A DNA stretch of 64,000 nt, from assembly GCF_000485795.1 (NCBI RefSeq), contig NZ_AXZL01000070.1, positions 101,681 through 165,680 on the forward strand, written 5' to 3'. Source of the stretch: Shewanella decolorationis S12 (GTDB lineage Bacteria; Pseudomonadota; Gammaproteobacteria; Enterobacterales; Shewanellaceae). Positions 30,095 to 39,919 of this stretch are shown piece after piece. Position numbers and translations under genes: made by a program. The notes below the pieces were generated by a model. It saw only the letters and a program-made list of their open reading frames with translations. It ran no database searches and had not been told where the DNA came from. Within the stretch, counting starts at the first letter, position 1. Each line of letters opens with the position of its first letter.

Positions 30095-31276
30095 CTACTG
30101 ACAAGCCGCGACGGCGGCCAATCCTGCTTGAATATCTGCAACTAAGTCGTCGGCATCTTCAATACCAACCGACAAACGTAATAGGGTGTCTTTAATACCA
30201 GCTTCAAAACGCGCTTGCGGCTCCATCGCCCTGTGGGTCATAGTCGCGGGTACGGCCACGAGACTCTCAACGCCACCTAAACTTTCGGCCACGCTGAATA
30301 AACTTAAGGCATCTAAAAAGGCGACCACTTCGGCCTCGCCGCCCTTAAGCTCAAAACTCAGCATAGCGCCAAAGCCTTTTTGCTGCTTGGCGGCAATGGC
30401 ATGGCCGGGGTGTTCCGCAAGGCCTGGGTAATACACTTTGCTCACCACTGGGCTACTTGTCAGCACATCCACAATACGCTGGGCATTGCTTTGGTGCTCA
30501 CGAATGCGTACGGCTAAGGTACGCAGGCCACGCAGGGTTTGATAACTGTCGAAGGCAGAACCCGTTAAGCCCAAGGTGTTTGACCACCAATGTAAGGTCT
30601 CACCGAGTTGAGGATCTTTGGCGATCACTGCCCCGCCCACCACATCGCTGTGACCATTGATGTACTTAGTGGTGGAGTGGATAACGATATCGGCACCCAG
30701 TAATAGCGGTTGCTGTAAAATTGGTGAGAGGAAAGTGTTGTCCACCACCACTAAAGCACCTACGGCGTGGCTCGCCTTGGCGATAGCTTCGATATCGACG
30801 ACTCGCAGCAGAGGGTTAGAGGGGGTTTCAATCCACACCATCTTAGGTTGTTGGGCGATGGCTTGCTCAAGCGCTTGGGCGTCGGTTTGATCGACCACCA
30901 GCAGTTTAAATTGGCCCTTTTTAGCCAAGTGAGTAAATAAACGGTACGAACCGCCGTAGCAATCGTGGGGCACCACCAGCAAATCATCGGGGCCAAGCAA
31001 AGTGGTCACTAAGGTAATGGCTGCCATGCCAGTACAAGTCACCACACCGGTTGCGCCCTTTTCCAGCTTAGCTAGGGCATCACCTAGGATGCTGCGGGTA
31101 GGATTGCCGGAACGGCTGTAATCAAATTCACGAGGATTTTTATGACCATCGAAGGCGTAATTCGTCGACAGGTAAATTGGCGGCACCACAGCGCCATACT
31201 GAGTATCGCTTTCGATACCCTGACGCACTGCTAATGTGGCTAATTGACGTTCGGTCACTAATTTACCTGCGGTCAT
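30095..31276 (-). CDS. metB: Cystathionine gamma-synthase
   Basis: 393-residue PLP enzyme joining O-succinylhomoserine and cysteine. The PLP lysine is in STTKYINGHSDVVGGA; other family marks are SRSGNPTRSILGDALAKLEKG and YPGLAEHPGH. It is the first gene of metBL, divergent from metJ, with met boxes in the shared region. Confidence 0.95.
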   Translation of the reverse strand: MTAGKLVTERQLATLAVRQGIESDTQYGAVVPPIYLSTNYAFDGHKNPREFDYSRSGNPTRSILGDALAKLEKGATGVVTCTGMAAITLVTTLLGPDDLLVVPHDCYGGSYRLFTHLAKKGQFKLLVVDQTDAQALEQAIAQQPKMVWIETPSNPLLRVVDIEAIAKASHAVGALVVVDNTFLSPILQQPLLLGADIVIHSTTKYINGHSDVVGGAVIAKDPQLGETLHWWSNTLGLTGSAFDSYQTLRGLRTLAVRIREHQSNAQRIVDVLTSSPVVSKVYYPGLAEHPGHAIAAKQQKGFGAMLSFELKGGEAEVVAFLDALSLFSVAESLGGVESLVAVPATMTHRAMEPQARFEAGIKDTLLRLSVGIEDADDLVADIQAGLAAVAACQ

Positions 31277-31299
31277 CGGGAACTCCTAAGTTCGCAAAG

Positions 31300-31323
31300 A
31301 GATGTCTGGACGTCTAAATGTAC
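31300..31323 (-). promoter_or_regulatory. MetJ operator proximal to metB
   Basis: Three tandem 8-mers: AGATGTCT, GGACGTCT, AAATGTAC, 24 bp upstream of the metB start. Confidence 0.8.
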
Positions 31324-31346
31324 CTAAGCCCAGTGGTATCGTCAAT

Positions 31347-31378
31347 AGGCGTTAAGACGTTTAGACGTCTAAACATAA
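31347..31378 (+). promoter_or_regulatory. MetJ operator proximal to metJ
   Basis: Four tandem 8-mers: AGGCGTTA, AGACGTTT, AGACGTCT (perfect consensus), AAACATAA. It supports autoregulation of metJ and shared control with metB. Confidence 0.85.
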
Positions 31379-31480
31379 AGAAATCTGTTTGCAATCGCTC
31401 AGAAATAGTAGCAATAATTTGACTGTAATCTGTAAGGGTTTAAAATCTGCCCCGAATTTAGCGTTATAACAGGTGAGTCA

Positions 31481-31795
31481 ATGACTGAATGGAATGGGGA
31501 ATACATCAGCCCCTATGCTGAACATGGCAAGAAGAATGAACAAGTAAAGAAAATTACTGTGTCTATTCCGCTCAAAGTGCTAAAAGTCCTCACGGATGAA
31601 CGTACCCGTCGTCAGGTGAACAACCTGCGCCACGCCACCAATAGCGAACTGTTGTGCGAAGCATTTTTGCATGCCTACACTGGCCAGCCTCTGCCTGATG
31701 ATGCCGATCTGTCGAAAGAGTGCCCAGATAGCATCCCCGCTGAAGCGAAGCGGTTGATGGACGAAATGGGGATCGAGTGGGAAGATATGGAATAA
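31481..31795 (+). CDS. metJ: Methionine repressor MetJ
   Basis: 104-residue ribbon-helix-helix repressor using S-adenosylmethionine as corepressor. The beta-strand [50 protein letters not shown] is almost the E. coli sequence. Divergent from metB with operators between. Confidence 0.97.
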   Translation: MTEWNGEYISPYAEHGKKNEQVKKITVSIPLKVLKVLTDERTRRQVNNLRHATNSELLCEAFLHAYTGQPLPDDADLSKECPDSIPAEAKRLMDEMGIEWEDME

Positions 31796-31832
31796 CGCTC
31801 AGGCGTCCATAATTCTGCCGTACCTAATCATT

Positions 31833-31890
31833 AGGGATCGTTAATACTCATCTTGCCTGATGGGTTAGAGTAACGATCCCTATTTTGTTT
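31833..31890 (+). terminator. Long-loop terminator of metJ
   Basis: AGGGATCGTTA (31833-31843) pairs perfectly with TAACGATCCCT (31871-31881) across a 27-base loop and is followed by ATTTTGTTTTG. The 3' arm lies just upstream of the next gene. Confidence 0.65.
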
Positions 31891-31902
31891 TGATGGAATC
31901 CT

Positions 31903-32646
31903 ATGTTCTCCTTGATAGATCCACAAACGCTCGCTATTGCGTCTGTGATTGTGTTTTTAGGTGCCCTCACCCAAAGTCTGATTGGCTTTGGCCTTGCCGT
32001 GGTGGCGAGTCCGCTGCTGTATATTGTCGACCCCGAATTAGTGCCCGCCCCCGTGATTGTGATGGGCTTTTCCATCGCCCTACTCACCCTACTGCGTGAA
32101 CGCGGCCATTTAGAATTCAATGGCTTGCAATACGCGCTTATCGGTCGAGTACCCGGAGGTTTTATCGGTGCCAGCCTGTTGCTATTTGCGCCGCAGCCGA
32201 TTCTTGGTTTAGCGATTGCAGCCATTGTGGCAGTCGCCGTGGTGCTGAGCCTGTATAAATTTAGCTTGCCAGTGAATAAAGCGACGCTATTTGGCGCGGG
32301 CGTGGTATCGGGGATCTTCGGTAATATTGCCGCCATTGGTGGTCCGCCGATGGCGATTCTGTTGGCGGGTAAGGATGCCTCAAAGTTTCGCGCCGCACTA
32401 TCAGCCTTCTTTATCTTCAGCTCGACCATAGCGCTGGTCATTCTTGGGGTGACGGGCCTGCTCGAAGTTAAGCATTTATGGTTATCCCTGATGCTGTTGC
32501 CCTCAGTGTTTTTAGGCTATTTAGTGGCGGGCAAACTGGTGGGGAATGTGGATAAGCATAAGACCAAGATGGCAACCTTAGCCCTCTGCGCTATCAGCGC
32601 CTTAGTGCTTACGGTGAAATCTGTGATTGAGCTATTGCCGCAATAA
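31903..32646 (+). CDS. TauE/SafE (TSUP) family membrane transporter
   Basis: 247 residues with about eight hydrophobic segments in two repeats (FLGALTQSLIGFGLAVVASPLLY and FGAGVVSGIFGNIAAIGGPPMAILLAG), the TSUP signature. Family members export sulfite, sulfoacetate or other organosulfur anions; substrate here unproven. Its position between the methionine and psr genes is suggestive only. Confidence 0.8.
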   Translation: MFSLIDPQTLAIASVIVFLGALTQSLIGFGLAVVASPLLYIVDPELVPAPVIVMGFSIALLTLLRERGHLEFNGLQYALIGRVPGGFIGASLLLFAPQPILGLAIAAIVAVAVVLSLYKFSLPVNKATLFGAGVVSGIFGNIAAIGGPPMAILLAGKDASKFRAALSAFFIFSSTIALVILGVTGLLEVKHLWLSLMLLPSVFLGYLVAGKLVGNVDKHKTKMATLALCAISALVLTVKSVIELLPQ

Positions 32647-32691
32647 TTACCGTAATAATCCTCTTCCAATCGCTGCAAATTGCCGCCATAA

Positions 32692-32716
32692 AAAAGCACC
32701 GTTACCGGTGCTTTTT
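32692..32716 (+). terminator. Terminator after TauE-like gene
   Basis: AAAGCACCG/CGGTGCTTT with loop TTAC followed by TTGC. Confidence 0.8.
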
Positions 32717-32830
32717 GCTTGCAGGGATGCGTGTTGTAACCCATTTGAGTATCACTTAATCGTATTAAAGTAATACTCATATTTGTGCGCTAGTTTGAAT
32801 GCCATGGGTTAGAGCATTCGCTAACATCAC

Positions 32831-33775
32831 TTAGCTCAGGTAGCTTTGTCCCGCATACACGATAAAGTGTCTCAGTGCTAACACGCCGGTTAAGCTGGCG
32901 CAGGCCACCATAATCATCGCGCCCTTGCTGTGGCGAGTTGCGGCAGGCAACAGCATAAACAGCAATGGCACACCAAAGCCAATCCCGACCACGCCAATCC
33001 AGAATACGCTTGCCCACACGCCAGAGGTGAGTGATGCCAGCGCCGCTGCCGCCGCACCGCCCTTAAAGTACAAGGCGCAGAACAACATAAACAGGAACAT
33101 GATTTCGATTGCCATCACTGGCAGCTCTAAGCCATGCATTTTGGCTAAGGTCTTGTCGTGACTATCGGTTTTGAACATCACCAGCGCCAGCACCGCATTA
33201 GCCGCCGCGCCCGCCGATAAACCAGATACCAAGAACAGCGCTGGTAATACCGCAGTGTTCAGCATCGGATAGGCATTCATCGCCGAAATTAAGAAGCCAG
33301 TGTATGCGCCTACACCGATCGCGAGGACAAACAATAGCACTTCAATCAGCTTTCTAAAGGGCATCAGCAGCTTAGCGATAGGCACTAAGAAACCTAAGCC
33401 CCACTTTGGCAAATCGTCACGCAGTACTAAAATCGCGTAGGCAAATGCCAAGGGTGAGTAAGCCAGTAGCGCTAGTACCCCAATCGCCATAACGGACTGG
33501 AAGTTGTAGTTAATTAAAATCAACCAGAAGTGGAAAGGCTTAGTTAAATCAAACACTAAACACGCCAAGCCCAAGCTGATTGCCACAGGGCCAATAATCG
33601 CCGCAGCCTTGAGGATATTGCTTTCAACTTGCGTTTTTTCTTGATTGAACCAACGCAAACCAATGCCAATCAGCAAACTTCCGGCGGATAAACCCGCCAT
33701 AAACAGATACACGGCGATGACCCAGTGCCAAGTGACGGGATCATATTGCGCCATATCGCCCCAAGTATTGTTCAT
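32831..33775 (-). CDS. psrC: Polysulfide/thiosulfate reductase membrane subunit (NrfD family)
   Basis: 314 residues with eight or nine hydrophobic helices (YLFMAGLSAGSLLIGIGLRW at the start), NrfD-type. It would anchor PsrAB to the membrane and oxidise menaquinol. ATG 33775 lies 2 bp after the psrB stop. Last gene of psrABC. Confidence 0.9.
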   Translation of the reverse strand: MNNTWGDMAQYDPVTWHWVIAVYLFMAGLSAGSLLIGIGLRWFNQEKTQVESNILKAAAIIGPVAISLGLACLVFDLTKPFHFWLILINYNFQSVMAIGVLALLAYSPLAFAYAILVLRDDLPKWGLGFLVPIAKLLMPFRKLIEVLLFVLAIGVGAYTGFLISAMNAYPMLNTAVLPALFLVSGLSAGAAANAVLALVMFKTDSHDKTLAKMHGLELPVMAIEIMFLFMLFCALYFKGGAAAAALASLTSGVWASVFWIGVVGIGFGVPLLFMLLPAATRHSKGAMIMVACASLTGVLALRHFIVYAGQSYLS

Positions 33776-33777
33776 AA

Positions 33778-34344
33778 TCAAATCCCCCCTCTTTTGGTAG
33801 GAACGCGATATACCCTAGGATGAGTGCCTAAATGGGTCTTATCTTGGTAAGTGATCTTAGTGTTAAGCAGTTTTGCCACATCACTTTGTGGATCGTTAGC
33901 ATCGCCAAACACCAATGCATCGGTCGGACATACAGTCACACAGGCAGGTTGTTCTCCCCGGGCTAAACGGGTGTCCTTACAGAAGTTACACTTGTCAGCC
34001 ACTTTGGTTTCGGGATTCATAAAACGCACTTTGTAAGGGCACGCCGCCACGCAGTACATACAACCCACACACTTGTCGCCGTGGATGGAGACAATGCCGT
34101 CCTCGCCCACGTAGGCCGCGCCCGTTGGACACACCTTCACACAGGGCGCATCTTCACACTGCTGACACGACACTCTGTGGTACTTAAAGTGCAGATGTGG
34201 CATTTCGCCATAGGGCCCTTCGACTCTCACCTGTAAACGGGTCACCCCTTCTGGTACGCCGTTTTCACTGCGGCAAGCCACGTTACAGGCTTGGCAGCCG
34301 ATGCACTTGTTCTCATCGTGCACCATCACATATCTTTTAGTCAT
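33778..34344 (-). CDS. psrB: Polysulfide/thiosulfate reductase iron-sulfur subunit
   Basis: 188 residues with four [4Fe-4S] motifs: CIGCQACNVAC, CQQCEDAPCVKVCP, CVGCMYCVAACP and CNFC...CVTVCP. Electron carrier between the NrfD subunit and the molybdoenzyme. ATG 34344 starts MTKRY as usual for the family. Confidence 0.95.
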   Translation of the reverse strand: MTKRYVMVHDENKCIGCQACNVACRSENGVPEGVTRLQVRVEGPYGEMPHLHFKYHRVSCQQCEDAPCVKVCPTGAAYVGEDGIVSIHGDKCVGCMYCVAACPYKVRFMNPETKVADKCNFCKDTRLARGEQPACVTVCPTDALVFGDANDPQSDVAKLLNTKITYQDKTHLGTHPRVYRVPTKRGGI

Positions 34345-34356
34345 TTGAGCCTCCAA

Positions 34357-36639
34357 TTAGCGTTTTGCCAGCGTGACGCCAGTGGTGTGTACCGTCATGC
34401 CACACACAGGTGCGGTAACGTGGGGCAGTAAGTTTCCGCAGTGGATACCTTTGCCTGTCGCTCTAACCAACTCTTTGTTTTTAGAGCCAAAGCCCATATA
34501 AGCAAACACGGTATCGGGGCGAATGCCTGGGGTGACTAACGCATGGCCTTCTTCTGTACCTACGCTACTGGTTAAGCGGATAGGATCACCATTGCTGATG
34601 CCTAATTTGCTCGCGGTATCTGGGTGAACCCATACGGCGTTATCCGACATCAAATTCGCCAGCATGGGCACATTGTGGGTCGCGCCATTGGTATGTACCG
34701 CAACCTTACCTTGGATAAAGTAGAGTTCATTAGGCTTTTTAAGCTGCACTTCGCGGAACTTAATCACCCCGCGTCCTGGCGCCATGGCTTCAACCTTGGC
34801 TGAGGTCAATTCAATCTTGCCGCTTGGGGTTTTAAAGCTGAGTAAACTGCCGTAGGTGCCGTCTTCATCCACGGGTTTGGCATTGGCGTAAGCCTTAGTA
34901 AATTCGGCCACCATTTTAGGTTCGCGCAGCATTATCGGCTTACCGAAGCTGACAAAACCTTCGTCTTTGATCCGGCGTAGCAGATCTGTGTCGCGGTTTA
35001 CCTGCAACAGTTGCAGGGTTTCCATGTTGTCCCAAGGGTAGAATTCACTTAGCCCCAGTTTGTGGCCAATATCCTTAAAGATTTGCCATGAAGGACGAGT
35101 ATCCCCTAAGGTTTCAACTACCCGTTGGCGCACATAGTAGGCAGGGTTTTTACCTGACTTGTCGGCGATTTCCTCATCGCGTTCAAGGTAAGTTGACTCA
35201 GGTAAAATCACGTCGGCATAGGCGGCGGTTTCGCTGATATACACATCGCATACGGCAACAAAGTCGAGCTTTTTCAAGGCTTCGACCACACGCGCTCTGT
35301 CGGTCATGGTTTGCATTGGGTTAGTACGGGACATCACCCAACCGTGTAATTGGTAGGGCACGGCACTTAAGGTCGCATCGAGGATGGTTTGATAAATCCC
35401 GCCCGCTGACCACATCATGGCGTACTGCTCTTCCACTTGGTCGATACGTTTTGCCGCTGGTTTTGGCATATCTTTTACGCCGGGTTTACCCAGCACAGGC
35501 GACACATCTTCACCCGCGAGCTTGTTATAATCGCTAGGCTTTTGACCTAGGTAGATACCGCCCTTACGCTCAATATTGCCAATCAAGATGTTGGCAGCGT
35601 AAAGCGCGCGGCGCATTTCAAACTCTTCGGTGGTAAAGGTGGCTCTGTGACCAAAATCCACTACAGCATGGGGCGCTTTAGCGGCATATTCACGGGCAAT
35701 ACGGCGAATATCTTTGGCGGGCACATCGGAAACGGTTTCGGCCCACTCTGGGGTGTAGGCTTTTACTTCGGCGGCGAAGGCGTCAAAACCTTCCACATAA
35801 CGCTCGATAAAGGCCTTGTCGTAAAGGTTTTCTTCAATCAATACATGGCATAAGGCTAAAGCGACGGCCACATCGGTGCCGGGACGAATCGCGTACCATT
35901 CATCGGCTTTATCGGCAACCACTGAGAATCTTGGCTCAAATACCACCAGCTTGGCGCCTTTATCCATTTGCGCCGCCATCATGCCGCGGGTTTCGGACAT
36001 GTTGATGCCTTCGTACAGGTTATGGCCGAAGTTAATGATGTATTTGGAGTTGCTTAAATCGCGCTTTACCTTAGTGCCAAACATGGCCTTAGCGGCAATC
36101 TCGTAACCACCTGGGCAAGTTGAGGCATGGGTAAAGGTATTTGGGCTACCAAACGCAGTGGCGAGATGGAATAAGTGTTTTTCTTGCGAACCGGACTTAG
36201 AGGAAAATGCTACCGCCTCAGGGCCATAAGCTTGCTTGATTTTATTCAGATTATCGGCAATTAGTTGATAGGCTTCATCCCAACTGATTTCAGCCCACTT
36301 ACCCTCGCCGCGCTCGCCAACCCGTTTGAGTGGTTTCACAATCCGCTGTGGATCGTAAAGTAAACTATGGCCAGCACCACCACGGGCACAGACTTTACCG
36401 CCAAAGGATTTAGCCGCCTTATTGCCGCTGATAAAGACGTTTTTACCTTCAATCACCCGCGCTGAAATCGGGCAGCGGGTCGAACACATCTCGCAGATAC
36501 TGGCAATTTCTTTGCCCATTCCCTTCAGCTGCTTACTTTCTAATGCCGCTAAGCTGCCTGGCAACAGGCTAGCCAAGGCGCACGTTGCACCGCTGGCCCC
36601 TGCGCCCTTTAAAAAGGTTCGCCTATTAAGCTCAATCAT
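34357..36639 (-). CDS. psrA: Polysulfide/thiosulfate reductase molybdopterin subunit
   Basis: 760-residue DMSO-reductase-family catalytic subunit, exported by Tat (NRRTFLKGAGASG). N-terminal 4Fe-4S site CEMCSTRCPISARVIEGK...VCARGGAG; the Mo ligand is presumed to be the cysteine in ASTCPGGYEI. In Shewanella the psrABC operon was shown to make sulfide from thiosulfate and sulfur (established knowledge). ATG 36639 is chosen for the Tat motif. Confidence 0.92.
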   Translation of the reverse strand: MIELNRRTFLKGAGASGATCALASLLPGSLAALESKQLKGMGKEIASICEMCSTRCPISARVIEGKNVFISGNKAAKSFGGKVCARGGAGHSLLYDPQRIVKPLKRVGERGEGKWAEISWDEAYQLIADNLNKIKQAYGPEAVAFSSKSGSQEKHLFHLATAFGSPNTFTHASTCPGGYEIAAKAMFGTKVKRDLSNSKYIINFGHNLYEGINMSETRGMMAAQMDKGAKLVVFEPRFSVVADKADEWYAIRPGTDVAVALALCHVLIEENLYDKAFIERYVEGFDAFAAEVKAYTPEWAETVSDVPAKDIRRIAREYAAKAPHAVVDFGHRATFTTEEFEMRRALYAANILIGNIERKGGIYLGQKPSDYNKLAGEDVSPVLGKPGVKDMPKPAAKRIDQVEEQYAMMWSAGGIYQTILDATLSAVPYQLHGWVMSRTNPMQTMTDRARVVEALKKLDFVAVCDVYISETAAYADVILPESTYLERDEEIADKSGKNPAYYVRQRVVETLGDTRPSWQIFKDIGHKLGLSEFYPWDNMETLQLLQVNRDTDLLRRIKDEGFVSFGKPIMLREPKMVAEFTKAYANAKPVDEDGTYGSLLSFKTPSGKIELTSAKVEAMAPGRGVIKFREVQLKKPNELYFIQGKVAVHTNGATHNVPMLANLMSDNAVWVHPDTASKLGISNGDPIRLTSSVGTEEGHALVTPGIRPDTVFAYMGFGSKNKELVRATGKGIHCGNLLPHVTAPVCGMTVHTTGVTLAKR

Positions 36640-37017
36640 GGTTACCTCCATCACACTCATCCACCCTTATGCGCCAATTGGCACACGCAAACTTAGGCTT
36701 TTTGTCACCACTGCGGTTAAAGGCTAAATCTGCTCACAGGTTTTTAGTTATTAATGCCAATGCCTTAAAAAACGTTGGCATTTTGCTGTTCCAGAGTGAT
36801 TGTTATCTCGAAAGAGGTATGCGGCTATTGTGGTAAACCACATAGGCAAGTTTGGTGTGATCTGCGGCAACTAAAAGTTAAAAATACTCTAAAAATTTGT
36901 GAATAGGATCAATTGAATTGGCGAGTTATTTAGGGCTTAACCCGCCTAAATTTTGAGATAAAAAACACCCTAAAAAAATCTAAAAAATTACCAAAACAAG
37001 CTCGGTAAAATGGCAGC
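36640..37017. other. psrA upstream region
   Basis: 378 bp between psrA and the pentapeptide gene, AT-rich. Apart from the CRP-like site at 36896-36915 I see no structure that I can support. Confidence 0.4.
36896..36915 (-). promoter_or_regulatory. Candidate CRP site upstream of psrABC
   Basis: TGTGA-ATAGGA-TCAAT matches 5+4 of the TGTGA-N6-TCACA consensus. In Shewanella, CRP activates anaerobic respiration genes (established), so the placement is sensible, but it is about 260 bp from psrA. Confidence 0.35.
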
Positions 37018-37644
37018 TTAATCGACTAGGTTGATCTCTAAGCCATTGAGTAAACGAACGGCTTCGTCGCGGCTAAACTTAGCACCTTTAATTTTATTAT
37101 TAAAAATATCGATATCGTAATCGGTCGCCTCGGAGAAATCTGCCTCCATCAACTCGGTGCGGCCGAATAAGCTATGGCGAAAATCGCTGTAACTAAAGTT
37201 GGCGCGATTAAACTTACCCTCACGGAAATCCACATCCTGTGCCTTACAGCCCTCGAGCACCATTTCATCGAGCGTAAGCCCCATAAAAGAGCAGTCGTTT
37301 AAGATGCAGGTTCTAAAGCTAAAAGGCGCCGCAAAGGATAATCTCGGCCAAGCAGCGCGAGTCCAATCTATGCCCACCAGTTTACATTCTTCAAAACTCA
37401 CACCGTTAAATTGGCTTAAGGGCACCTTGAGCAGGCTCAAATTACAGCCCACAAAACGGCAATCGATAAACTTACAGTTACGGAATGTGCTGTCGCTAAA
37501 CTGGCAATCGTGGAACTCGCACTCTTCAAACTCCAGATCCTGCCACTGGGTTTGGCATTCGGCTAAGGCGATAAATTGCTTCGAGAAAAAATACCGCCCT
37601 TCGGAGGCGGCGCGCGCCATCATCGGCGTTTTGGGTTCTGTCAT
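37018..37644 (-). CDS. Pentapeptide-repeat protein (Qnr/MfpA-like fold)
   Basis: 208 residues. Pentapeptide pattern A(D/N)LxF with F/L/C at the centre throughout residues ~35-185 (CEFHDCQFSDSTFRNCKFIDCRFVGCNL; ANFSYSDFRHSLFGRTELMEADFSEA). The right-handed beta-helix can mimic DNA and protect gyrase in Qnr proteins, and Shewanella is the known source of qnrA. This protein is not obviously QnrA itself, so a gyrase role is only a possibility. Confidence 0.8.
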   Translation of the reverse strand: MTEPKTPMMARAASEGRYFFSKQFIALAECQTQWQDLEFEECEFHDCQFSDSTFRNCKFIDCRFVGCNLSLLKVPLSQFNGVSFEECKLVGIDWTRAAWPRLSFAAPFSFRTCILNDCSFMGLTLDEMVLEGCKAQDVDFREGKFNRANFSYSDFRHSLFGRTELMEADFSEATDYDIDIFNNKIKGAKFSRDEAVRLLNGLEINLVD

Positions 37645-38349
37645 CTACTTACCTCGATATGTTTCATTCATGCCTTATGTTAGGGTCTGATGGGCAAACT
37701 GTGTTTTTCAATTCACAAAAAATAGGTGTTAACACAAAAAGCCACGCGGTATGGGGGCTCAGGCACTCGCTTTATTCAGGCCATCAATATTACCCCGATT
37801 TACAGCGCTAACTGCATGCCTATATTGGGATTAATGTCATTCTAAGGCTTAGCGAGTCACACTATAAACTCAAACTTCGCGATTCCTCTGCTCGGGTTTC
37901 ATGGGAAGTATTTTCAGCTGCCACATTGATCCCCTCCCCAATTTACACCGACACGCCGCACAGATGTGCATAAATAGCCGTGGAAAATTTTGCGAATAAA
38001 GGTAAAATGGCGCCACTTTTCGCGGCTGTCTAACAAGGTTCTCTCGGATTAATGGTTAGCCTTTTCGAGCAAAATGGCACGGGGTTCCCCCGCTTGAACA
38101 GACCAGACTCCTTCTGGCGCCAACCTTGCTCTGCGTGCTATTTTTCCCCCTTATCCCGACCTTCTCTCTTCTGCCTATCGCCCGAAAATATCCTATTCGC
38201 TTTACGTTTTAACCTCGCCAATCTCTTGTGCGCACTTAGCAATAAGCTATTGGTCAATAATAAAAAGGTGGCAAAGCATTTACGGCTTAAGCACACCGCA
38301 ACGAATAAAAAACTCGTCCCTACACTCTCTATCCAAAGGAATACTCGTC
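37645..38349. other. Long purC upstream region
   Basis: About 700 bp without a convincing gene. A 103-codon frame at 38052-38363 overlaps the purC start and has implausible composition. A purC promoter must lie here, but no PurR-type palindrome was recognised by eye. Confidence 0.4.
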
Positions 38350-39453
38350 ATGAGTCTTGCTGATTCCGTATTAGCCGTAAACAACGATTTACCCATCCGC
38401 ACCGACAGCCCAGTCCATAGCGGCAAGGTACGTAGCGTTTACTGGCTAACCGACGCCGACAGCCGCCGTTTAATTCAAACCAAGGGCTACAATGTGCCCG
38501 AAGATACGCCACTTGCCATTATGGTGATTAGCGACCGTATTTCAGCCTTCGACTGCATCTTCCACGGTGAAGGCGGATTAAAAGGCATTCCTGGTAAAGG
38601 CGCGGCATTAAATGCCATTTCTAATCATTGGTTTAAGCTATTTGCCGAAAACGGTTTAGCCGACAGCCATATTTTAGATATTCCGCATCCCTTCGTTTGG
38701 ATAGTCCAAAAAGCCCGCCCGATTAAAGTCGAAGCCATTTGCCGCCAATACATCACTGGCTCAATGTGGCGCGCCTACTCTAAGGGCGAGCGCGTATTCT
38801 GTGGTATCACACTTCCAGAAGGCTTAGAAAAAGATCAAAAGCTGCCGGATTTGCTGATCACCCCTTCGACCAAAGGTATTTTAACTGGTATCCCAGGTGT
38901 GCCCGCGCAGGACGATGTGAACATCAGTCGCAGCGATATCGAAGCCAACTACCAAGCCTTTGGTTTTGAAAAGGTAGAAGATATCGACCTGTACGAGAAG
39001 CTGTTAAAAGATGGCTTTAAGGTGATTTCAAAAGCACTGGCCGACCTTGACCAAGTGTTTGTGGACACCAAGTTCGAGTTTGGCTATGTGACCGACAAAA
39101 ACGGCAACTCAAAACTGATTTATATGGATGAAGTGGGCACTCCAGACTCATCCCGTATTTGGGACGGCGCCGCCTACCGCGATGGTAAAATCCTTGAAAA
39201 CTCTAAGGAAGGCTTCCGTCAGTTCCTGCTGAACCACTTCCCCGATCCGGATATTCTGCTTAACAAGGACAGAATGCCAGAGCGCGAAGCCCTCGCCCGT
39301 GATAATGCCCTGCCATTAGAGGCCATGATGCAAGTGTCGCGCACTTACACCGGCATCGCCGAGAAGGTGACTGGCGCGGCAATCCCGCTGCCAGCGAATC
39401 CAAAGGCAGATATTATTAAGATCCTACGTGAAGAGTATGATCTGATTGTTTAA
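38350..39453 (+). CDS. purC: Phosphoribosylaminoimidazole-succinocarboxamide synthase
   Basis: 367-residue SAICAR synthetase of purine synthesis. Marks: [51 protein letters not shown] and [15 protein letters not shown]. Longer than E. coli PurC (237) and like the yeast-type form found in Shewanella and relatives. ATG 38350 follows AAAGGAAT. Monocistronic; followed directly by island 2. Confidence 0.95.
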   Translation: MSLADSVLAVNNDLPIRTDSPVHSGKVRSVYWLTDADSRRLIQTKGYNVPEDTPLAIMVISDRISAFDCIFHGEGGLKGIPGKGAALNAISNHWFKLFAENGLADSHILDIPHPFVWIVQKARPIKVEAICRQYITGSMWRAYSKGERVFCGITLPEGLEKDQKLPDLLITPSTKGILTGIPGVPAQDDVNISRSDIEANYQAFGFEKVEDIDLYEKLLKDGFKVISKALADLDQVFVDTKFEFGYVTDKNGNSKLIYMDEVGTPDSSRIWDGAAYRDGKILENSKEGFRQFLLNHFPDPDILLNKDRMPEREALARDNALPLEAMMQVSRTYTGIAEKVTGAAIPLPANPKADIIKILREEYDLIV

Positions 39454-39496
39454 TCAAATCATAGGTTTTGGGTGGTTTACCCATCACTAAATAGTA

Positions 39497-39521
39497 GAAA
39501 AGGCGCTTAGGCGCCTTTTTT
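39497..39521 (+). terminator. purC terminator
   Basis: AAAAGGCGC/GCGCCTTTT with loop TTAG, then TTTTGTTTTC. Marks the left border of island 2. Confidence 0.9.
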
Positions 39522-39562
39522 GTTTTCTTCGAAAACTGTGTTTGATTGTTTTAAAAAACAAA

Positions 39563-39857
39563 GTCAAAGTCGTGGGGCTTCACCCCACACCCGACCAAGG
39601 AGGACTGCTCGTCCTATCCTCCTTGGATGCTCCAAGACGCCCCTAGCGGAGTTGAAAGCCCCTTGGGCATTTAGCGTCCTTATGCTATCGCGTCAGACGC
39701 TCGTCCCTGATTCGACTGACGCTATCTCGGCATCCATGCCTCGCTCACGCAACGACCGAAAATGCCCTGCGGCAACTCCGAGGGGATAGTGAACTCCTGT
39801 GATCTCGGCGTTGGCTCTAAATTCAGAAAGAGTTTTGCCTGTCCCATCTTTCGAGGT
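39563..39857 (+). repeat. Boundary repeat copy C (left end of island 2)
   Basis: Reads inward from GTCGTGGGGCTTCACCCCAC through CCAAGGAGGA...TCCTCCTTGG, GTCAGACGCTCGTCCCTGATT, GGCATCCATGCC (39729-39740), CCCTGCGGCAACTCCGAGGGG and GCCTGTCCCATCTTTCG. Unlike the other copies it lacks the outermost GGCC-TAA-GGCC hairpin, being cut close to the purC terminator. Inverted relative to copy D. Confidence 0.85.
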
Positions 39858-39885
39858 TTTAACCATATGTTATTAAAGACGATAT

Positions 39886-39914
39886 TGATCTTATTCAATA
39901 CATACATTACTATG
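39886..39914 (+). promoter_or_regulatory. Candidate promoter of the retron RNA
   Basis: TTGATC and TACTAT are separated by exactly 17 bp in AT-rich DNA, placing a start near 39920, just before the structured region. Four of six matches in each box, so moderate support. Confidence 0.4.
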
Positions 39915-39919
39915 GCTGC

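Noticed and set aside
38052..38363. 103-codon frame upstream of purC
   Set aside because: Overlaps the purC start and has no ribosome-binding site or plausible composition.
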